Of a stretch of 64,000 bases of DNA, positions 12,626 to 22,245 are shown one piece after another. Position 1 is the first letter of the stretch. Each line of letters starts with the position of its first letter. The notes beneath the pieces are model-generated. The model was given only the letters and a program-made list of their open reading frames with translations. It made no database searches and had not been told where the DNA came from. The position numbers were made by a program, and so were the translations under genes. Origin of the DNA: Neoarius graeffei (taxonomy: Eukaryota > Chordata > Actinopteri > Siluriformes > Ariidae); assembly GCF_027579695.1 (NCBI RefSeq), contig NC_083571.1:38452943-38516942 (forward strand). Direction: 5' to 3'.

Positions 12626-13388
12626 ATGTGTAATAATTTAGATCAGCTCTCAGGATGTGTGTATTTTCTCTCTGCAGGACTCACTGTGGCTGATCTCGTC
12701 TTTCCTTGGTAAGCTCTCACACAAAGTATGTGTGTGTTTTCTATAATGTTTGAGATGGTTGCTGATGTTCTAGTGAGAATTCTAACTGCTCACTTTTCCC
12801 TCCTGTTCCACTTCCTCCTTTGCTTCCTCCTCCTCCTCCTCCTCTGTAGGTTTGTGTTCATCATGGGGACGTCTGTGTCTCTGTCCCTCAGCAGCTCTCT
12901 GGCTCGGGGACTGAGATGTTCTCGTCTGTTGATGAGAATCTGTTGGAGGAGTTTCCTGCTCTTTATCATCGGAGTCCTCATCATCAACCCCAGTTACTGC
13001 AGCGGCCCACGTGAGTCAGAGTTACTGCATGATCCCCATGAGGTTGAGTTTAGGTTTGAACAATAATCCTGAGATCACCCTGAGAACTCTGAGACCAGAA
13101 ACCAGGTCTGTTACTGTACCTTCTCTTCTCTTCTCTTCTCTTCTCTTCTCTTCTCTTCTCTTCTCTTCTCTTCTCTTCTCTTCTCTTCTCTTCTCTTCTC
13201 TTCTCTTCTCTTTATTTTTGTCTTCCTTCCAGCTTCCTCCTCTCCTTTCATCTTGCTTTATTTCTTTATTTCCATCTCTCTTCCTGCATGCTGTGCCATG
13301 ACTGATCAATACATGTTGAAGCCAAACCCCAGACTGAGGAAGGTGTTCATTGCTGAAACACTGTAAGGAAGTAAAGTTGTGTTCAGTC

Positions 13389-13440
<52 letters not shown>

Positions 13441-16400
13441 TCTCCTGGGAAACCCTCCGTATTCCAGGTGTACTACAGCGCCTGGCGTTTACGTACCTAA
13501 TTGTGGCCATGTTGGATGTTTCCATGACTCGAGCTCGGCTGGGCGGATCGTCTACGGTGAGTCACACTGACAAAGCTGCAAAAACTTTTAACGCACATTT
13601 TAATATTTTTATAAAGAAGTTTTCCAAAGAAAATTGGGCAAATAGGAAAAATGGAAACTGAAACAGAGAAGTCAGGAAACACGGAGGTGAAAGAATGAGG
13701 AATCTTGGGGGGGAGAAGGGAACAAGGAAATTTGAAGATGCAACTCAGGAAGGATGAGGAAAACGGGGAGGAAAAAAAGTTGGAGCCAAAATATTAGGGC
13801 AAGAGGGAAACGCTAGAAAACTAGGAAATACAGTTAGGTCCATATATATTTGGACACTGACACAAATTTTGTTTTTTTACCTGTTTACTGAAACATATTG
13901 AAGTTATAGTTATACCGTATAATGGACATGGACATAAAGTCCATACTTTGAGCTTTCATTTGAGGGTATCCACATTAAAACTGGATGAAGGGTTTAGGAG
14001 TTTCAGCTCCTTAACCTGTGCCACCCCGTTTTTAAAGGGACCAAAAGTAATTGGACAATTGACTCAAAGGCTATTTCATGGGCAGGTGTGGGCAATTCCT
14101 TCATTATGTCATTCTCAATTAAGCAGATAAAAGGCCTGGAGTTGATTTGAGGTGTGGTGCTTGCATTTGGAAGATTTTGCTGTGAAGAAAACATGCGGTC
14201 AAAGGAGCTCTCCATGCAGGTGAAACAAGCCATCCTTAAGCTGCGAAAACAGAAAAAAACCCATCCGAGAAATTGCTACAATATTAGGAGTGGCAAAATC
14301 TACAGTTTGGTACATCCTGAGAAAAAAAGAAAGCACTGGTGAACTCATCAATGCAAAAACACCTGGACGCCCACAGAAGACAACAGTGGTGGATGATCGC
14401 AGAATAATTTCCATGGTGAAGAGAAACCCCTTCACAACAGCCAACCAAGTGAACAACACTCTCCAGGTTGGTAGGCGTATCAATATCCAAATCTACCATA
14501 AAGAGAAGACTGCGTGAAAGTAAATACAGAGGGTTCACTGCACGGTGCAAGCCACTCATAAGCCTCAAGAATAAAAAGGCTAGATTGGACTTTGCTAAAA
14601 AACATCTAAAAAAGCCAGCACAGTTCTGGAAGAACATTCTTTGGACAGATGAAACCAAGATCAATCTCTACCAGAATGATGGAAAGAAAAAAGTATGGCG
14701 AAGGCGTGGTACAGCTCATGATCCAAAGCATACCACATCATCTGTAAAACATGGCGGAGGCAGTGTGATGGCTTGGGCATGCATGGCTGCTAGTGGCACT
14801 GGGTCACTAGTGTTTATCGATGATATGACACAGGACAGAAGCAGCCGGATGAATTCTGAGGTATTCAGAGACATACTGTGTGCTTAAATCCAGCCAAATG
14901 CAGCCAAACTGATTGGTCGGCGTTTCATAATACAGATGGACAATGACCCAAAACATAAAGCCAAAGCAACCCAGGAGTTTATTAAAGCAAAGAAGTGGAA
15001 TATTCTTGAATGGCCAAGTCAGTCACCTGATCTCAACCCAATTGAGCATGCATTTCACTTGTTAAAGACTAAACTTCAGACAGAAAGGCCCACAAACAAA
15101 CAGCAACTGAAAACCGCTGCAGTAAACGCCTGGCAGAGCATTAAAAAGGAGGAAACACAGCGTCTGGTGATGTCCATGAGTTCAAGACTTCAGGCAGTCA
15201 TTGCCAACAAAGGGTTTTCAACCAAGTATTAGAAATGAACATTTTATTTACAATTATTTAATTTGTCCAATTACTTTTGAGCCCCTGAAATGAAGGGGTT
15301 GTGTTTAAAAAATGCTTTAGTTCCTCACATTTTTATGCAATCATTTTGTTCAACCCACTGAATTAAAGCTGAAAGTCTGAACTTCAACTGCATCTGAATT
15401 GTTTTGTTCAAAATTCATTGTGGTAATGTACAGAACCAAAATTAGAAAAATGTTTTCTCTGTCCAAATATTTATGGACCTAACTGTAAGTGAGCTCAAAA
15501 ATGAGGGAAAAGTGGGCAATAAGGGTATGAGGGACCTGCAGAAGTGGAGATCAGGGCAACCTGTAAATGAGGGAGGAGGAATGAAGTGAGGAGATCAGGA
15601 TTAAGGGTTTAAGGAACTGAGAATGAATCAAGTGAAGAAGATCGGGATGAAGGGAACAGAGAAATGAGGAAGTGAAGGAGGTGAGGAACAAGTAACAAAA
15701 GAGGACTCCGGGGATTGAGTGAATTTAGGAACTGGGAAATAATGAACCAGTGGAGAAGAGGAACCTGTGTTTGATAGGTTCCGTGTGCGTGTTTTCAGGA
15801 TGTCTGGTGGTATCCAGTCCATGACGTCATCCTCTATTGGCCGGCGTGGGTGTGTGTGTTTCTGCTGGAAACTCTGTGGCTGTGTGTGACGTTCCTGCTG
15901 CCGGTACCAGCCTGCCCGAGGTGAGACCATGAAAGACCAGGCTGAGAGAAAACCAGCTTCTAGCACAAACCCAGAACCTTAACTGTCCTGCAGATGAATT
16001 TCTTCTACTCCACCTTCTTCTACCCTTACGATGTACGGGTAAACAGGAAGTGCACTACACTCTTCTTTTCAGTCGCTGGATTTAATTCTGAATCGAAAAT
16101 ATTTTTTAATGAAACTACCCAAGCCCATCTGGACCAATGGAATCAGAGATAATGATCAATATGTCCACGCTAGCAGAAGTGATGATTGGTTAATGAAGTT
16201 CCTGCAGCGCTCTCTGCTTCTGTTATCGACTGAAGTTTATGAAATTAACATGGACATGAATTTTCCATTCCGATTCCCTTCAACTCAGTGAGGAAACATT
16301 CCAGTGGCATAAATTCAGTCTAAACTTCGGTCTTTACCTTCATCCCATGTGTAACCGTAACCTCATTAAATGTGTGAGAAACTTGATTCACTCAGTAAAG

Positions 16401-17594
16401 AGAAATATAAAGATGTGAAGAACATAAACTTATAAATGTGTGAATGTCCCACTGTAAAGAGGAATTAACACTCTGACGATGTTATAACTACAAACTCACT
16501 CAAATTCCCAAAAGTATTTATAATACTGTGGTAAAGTTAAAAGTCATTTTTGTGGTGTTCTGGGTACAGTGGTGCTTGAAAGTTTGTGAACCCTTTAGAA
16601 TTTTCTATATTTCTGCATAAATAAGACCTAAAACATCATCAGATTTTCACACAAGTCTTAAAAGTAGATAAAGAGAACCCAGTTAAACAAATGAGACAAA
16701 AATATTATACTTGGTCATTTATTTATTGATGAAAATGAGCCAATATTACATATCTGTGAGTGGCAAAAGTATGTGAACCTCTAGGATTAACAGTTAATTT
16801 GAAGGTGAAATTCAAGTCCGGTGTTTTCAATCAATGGGATGACAATCAGGTGTGAGTGGGCACCATAGGTCGCGTTAACCGACAATTGTCCGTCATTGAC
16901 GGATTTTTTTTAGCTATGACGGAAAAATCTGAAGGCCATCGGTCATTTTGACGGATGTTTACCGTTACCATTACCAATAACAATAATAGCCTAATAATAA
17001 CAATAATAAAACATAATGAAACATATAATTGAAATGATTGGCAAGTTGTGGCAGAGTTTTCTTACATACAGTATACATAGTCTTCACTGCCGTCACTTTC
17101 AATCTGAGCCGACATTGCGGCGAGTCTTGATGTTCGGTGCATAGGCTACTCATGTATACATTGTAGCCACTGCGCAAGGCTGTTCCCCCCATCGCGCTCC
17201 TGACCGCGCTCTGACTTTTCTTTTTTTTTTCTTTTTTTATTTATTTGCTAACAAATACAAAGTAAAAAGGACAGAATGAAACAAATCAATACATACACAT
17301 GACATACAACAGAAGCACTGACGTAACTAACAACAATTTCAAAGGCTGGACAATACTACTAGTATGTTAACAAAGAGATGTAACAGAACACATGGAGACA
17401 AATTCGACAAAGATAAACAAGAGCTATATTGCTGTATAGAGGAGGATGGGTGGGGTTGATTAGGGGTAATGAATGTGCATATGAGATAGAGGAGGGTAGG
17501 TGGGGGGGATTTGGAGGGGTTTTGGGCCTTGAATTATGGGTGGAGGGACAGTGTGTATATGTTGGGGGGGAGCGGGATATGTGAAAGTAAGCAC

Positions 17595-17625
<31 letters not shown>

Positions 17626-20600
17626 AGCAGTGCTGGTCTGTGTCGGGCCAGGGAGAAGGAAACTGGATCATAATGAAGGAGAGAGGGGGAGGAGGAGTAT
17701 TATTTTATTTGGTAATCATTTGTGTTAGTAAATTTTTTTATAGATAGAAATTCTAAAAATAATAGTTATTTAATAGTTAATTATGATGACTACCTGAGCA
17801 CCTGTTATGGCTATGGTGCCAGCCCCCCCTGCCCAAGCTGATTCATGATGGGACGACAGAGGGGAGGGGGAGGTACTGCATGAGGCAGGGCTCCGGGCCC
17901 TGACGCCCCATACACCATGCACTCTGATACCTGCCTACTCTTGGTATTGCACAGCGCGCCTTATCCTCTTTTAAATGCTCTACACATTAGGAAGCACACA
18001 CCATTTGTACACCTGCAAAAAGAACAACATGATAGACTAGGGTAGGGGAGGAGTGCATGTGGGAAACCTCTGCAGGTGCTTCGCTGCACTCCTTGCCTCT
18101 TTTAATGCAAATACATCTCTTCTTTTAATGCAGTACATTTTAGAGAAGGCACACATTCTTGTCATATACAGTCATATATAGGATAGGTAGGGTGTGTTGT
18201 GCGGAGGCGCTCTGACTTTTCTAACCACTAGCACAGTGAGATGTATTAATGTTTCCCTTCTCTGCAGAAGACACGTCATTTTTGCTATTAAAAAAAGAGA
18301 TGCATTGGGTTGTTTGTGTCGTTTCCCTGCCTGTACAATAGCGCTCATTTAGGCTAGTTGTTTTCTTTTTTTTTAAAATGAAACAAATGTCGATTTATTG
18401 TATTCTTCCCCAGCAAGCTTAGGAAGCTTAGGAACATCACTGCTCGAATATCTGCTAAACTATCATTTTAATGAGAGCACGAGTAGACAAACTAACATTT
18501 AAACATAACTTTGTTTTATTTAAGACCTTCCGTGTCAGGTTCCAGGCTCCGCCGAGCCGAGACGCGGGGTGCAGCTGCACTACTGGTGCAGAAAGACCGC
18601 ATGCTGCAGGATTTCCTCCCTATGAAGAGAGTACTAGCAGGGTCGGGAAATCCAACTTTCAGAGGCTCTTGCCGGCTTCTGATCACTTCCCTGGGAGAAA
18701 TGTTTCCCGACTTCAGAACTTTGGCTGAAGTGGCGCTGGTTATTCCAGTCTCCAGTGTCGCAGCAGAGCGCGGGTTCAGCCTTCAGAATAAAATTAAAAC
18801 GTCAATGAGAAGTCGTCTGTCCGAGGCAAAGATGCAAAATTTAATGACAATTGCCTCGGCAGCAGTCTCCATTGACGACTTTGATTATGCACAAGCGAGC
18901 TCCCAATTTAAATCCATGCGGGCCAGAAGGAAGGTTTGAGCTCACGTAAACAGGTCAAATTAGATTGTCACTTAAATCGTTGTAGTGGACTGTTCATATT
19001 TTAACTGCAATTGTCTTGCTACGTTGTAAAATAACATTGTTCATATGCCCGTTAAGGCTCAACAGCCGCAATGTTTTTAGCGGAGGGAAAATGGGTTCAC
19101 AAGTGACCGAACGTCAGAATCTCTGTTCATCTTTTTGCATCATAAATACATAAATAAATGATTAAATAATACAAGCTTGTTCTGTGAATTAATTTTTAAA
19201 TGAAAATGAGTCCATGAAAACACAAGTTATTAAATATATAGCATTTATAGCCTATATACATTGTCATTTAAAAGTTAAAATAAAATGACAGATAATAATG
19301 GACAATGACGGAATTTTTACGACCCTGTCCGTCAAAAGTCTAACGTAACCACTGGTGGGCACCCTGTTTTATTTAAAGAACAGGGATCTATCAAAGTCTG
19401 ATCTTCACAGCACATGCTTGTGGAAGTGTCTCATGGCACGAACAAAGGAGATTTCTGAGGACCTCAGAAAAAGTGTTGTTGATGCTCATCAGGCTGGAAA
19501 AGGTTACAAAACCATCTCTAAAGAGTTTGGACTCAACCAGTCCACAGTCAGACAGATTGTATACAAATGGAGGAAATTCAAGACCATTGTTACCCTCCCC
19601 AGAAGTGGTCGGCCAACAAAGATCACTTCAAGAGCAAGGCATGTAATAGTCGGTGAGGTCACAAAGGACCCCAGGGTAACTTCTAAGCAACTGAAGGCCT
19701 CTCTCACATTGACTAATGTTAATGTTCATGAGTCCACCATCAGGAGAACACTGAACAACAATGGTGTGCATGGCAGGGTTGCAAGGAGAAAGCCACTGCT
19801 CTCCAAAAAGAACATTGCTGCTCGTCTGCAGTTTGCTAAAGATCATGTGGACAAGCCAGAAGGCTATTGGAAAAATGTTTTGTGGACAGATGAGACCAAA
19901 ATAGAACTTTTTGGTTTAAATGAGAAGCGTTATGTTTCGAGAAAGGAAAACACTGCATTCCAGCATAAGAACCTTATCCCATCTGTGAAACATGGTGGTG
20001 GTAGTATCATGGTTTGGGCCTGTTTTGCTGCATCTGGTCCAGGACAGCTTGCCATCATTGATGGAACAATGAATTCTGAATTATACCAGCGAATTCTGAA
20101 GGAAAATGTCAGGACATCTGTCCATGAACTGAATCTCAAGAGAAGGTGGGTCATACAGCAAGACAATGACCCTAAGCACAGAAGTCGTTCTACCAAAGAA
20201 TGGTTAAAGAAGAATAAAGTTAATGTTTTGGAATGGCCAAGTCAAAGTCCTGACCTTAATCCAATCGAAATGTTGTGGAAGGACCTGAAGCAAGCAGTTC
20301 ATGTGAAGAAACCCACCAACATCCCAGAGTTGAAGCTGTTCTGTACGGAGGAATGGGCTAAAATTCCTCCAAGCCGGTGTGCAGGACTGATCAACAGTTA
20401 CCGGAAACGTTTAGTTACAGTTATTGCTGCACAAGGGGGTCACACCAGATACTGAAAGCAAAGGTTCACGTACTTTTGCCACTCACAGATATGTAATATT
20501 GGATCATTTTCCTCAATAAATAAATGATCAAGTATAATATTTTTGTCTCATTTGTTTAACTGGTTTCTCTTTATCTACTTTTAGGACTTGTGTGAAAATC

Positions 20601-21819
20601 TGATGATGTTTTAGGTCATATTTATGCAGAAATATAGAAAATTCTAAAGGGTTCACAAACTTTCAAGCACCACTGTACATTTGAGAGCATTTATAGATAT
20701 ATTTTAGGGTATCGTTTGTGTTTTTTAAGAATATTGTTGATTTGTTTGGAGTATTGATCATGTTTTGGGGAAGTCTTAGATTTAAATTTTTTTACAGTAG
20801 ATTTAATTATTTATTTCAGTCATTTCAACTTTCAATAACATACACACTGGTTACATACAGTACATATCAGCAAGAAAGACCGAAAAGGATTAGACTGAAG
20901 CAAAAGCTTATTGCGTCTGCCCTTATTTAAATGTGTTTTGGAGGTTTTTTTATGGGGGTATTTGGAGTCTTTCTGGGGTGTTCTTGGCTTGGGGTATTTT
21001 TTGATGTTTTGGGGTATTATGGAAGTTCTGGGGGTATTTTAAATGTTTTGGGGTGTTAAAGTTATTTGCGGATGTTTGCGGAGTATTTTGGATATTTTTC
21101 AGGGTATTTTTGGGAAGGCTTTTTTTGGACTTTGCTTTCGTCTATTTTATTTTATTTTGGGAAATTTGGGGGATTATTATTTGTTTCTTTTGGGACTCTT
21201 GGGGGTCTCTGGGCCTTTTTGCAGTAACTTTCTTTGTGTTTTTTGAATCATTTTGGTTCTGTTTCCTTGGGGGGGGCGTTCGGAGTTTTCTGTGTAATAC
21301 AGGAATACAGTGAGTGTTCGTTGGAGTCGCTGCCCGTGGTTCTGAAATGGTTCTGCTCTGGCTCTGACATCATAAAAACAAAGTGTCCTGACTGGGTTTA
21401 CACTCAAGGGGTGACATGGGACTGGATTTTCACTCCTGTCCCTTCCCAATCCCGTGACAGAATAAAAAAGAAAAAATTATGTCCCATCCCAGTCCTGGAT
21501 GAATGACTCTGGTCCCGTTCCTTGTTTTTCCTGGTGTCTGTTGTGTTTCTGCTTTTGGAGTGGAGTTTATTGTTTATGGGTTTATTAAAGTCTTATGGAT
21601 GTTTTGTTATGTCTGTTTGGATGTATTTTAGGTATTTACTTTTTTTTTCCAGGAAGCTTCTTTTGGTCTTTGGAGGTTTTATGGTGTTTAGATGTTTTTG
21701 GGTTTTGTTTGGATCACTTTTGGAATTTTTTTTTGTTTCGTGTTGAGTGATTTGGAAGACTTTTAGGATATGAATTTTGTCTTCTGAGGTTCCATTTTAG
21801 GTTTTTTGTTAAAGTGAAT

Positions 21820-21881
<62 letters not shown>

Positions 21882-22017
21882 TCTGTAGTGGATATCTGGG
21901 TCCAGGTGGAATTGGAGATTTTGGATTTTACCCAAATTGCACTGGAGGAGCTGCAGGTTACATCGACCGCTGGCTGCTGGGAGTAAACCACATTTACCAA
22001 ACACCATCATCACGGGT

Positions 22018-22078
<61 letters not shown>

Positions 22079-22199
22079 TCACCAGACTATTCATTTTTGT
22101 TTTGTCTTTCAGGTTGTGTATCAGACCACAGTCCCATATGACCCTGAGGGTGTTTTGGGAAGCATTAACTCCATACTCATGGCTTTCCTCGGCCTTCAG

Positions 22200-22245
<46 letters not shown>

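Larger units (their letters stand above)
16865..19354. mobile_element. hAT-derived element inserted in the Tc1
   Basis: It is bordered by the direct repeat GTGGGCACC (16856-16864 and 19355-19363), consistent with the 8-bp duplication of hAT elements plus one chance base. The ends are loosely inverted (TAGGTCGCGTTAACC against CAGTGGTTACGTTAGAC), and TGACGGA words recur near both ends. It keeps only the C-terminal part of a transposase and itself carries an insert at 17222-18206. Confidence 0.8.
16567..20675 (+). mobile_element. Tc1-like transposon with ~210-bp inverted repeats, carrying a nested hAT
   Basis: Long inverted repeats (16567-16778 and 20464-20675, differing at only a few positions) begin CAGTGGTGCTTGAAAG and are flanked by TA. 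Without the insert at 16865-19354 it is about 1.6 kb, the normal Tc1 size. It lies in HGSNAT intron 12. The same terminus starts again at 63938. Confidence 0.94.

Noticed and set aside
13022-13525. 167-aa minus-strand frame with EEKRR repeats
   Set aside because: Translation of the (TTCTC)n and (GT)n tracts.
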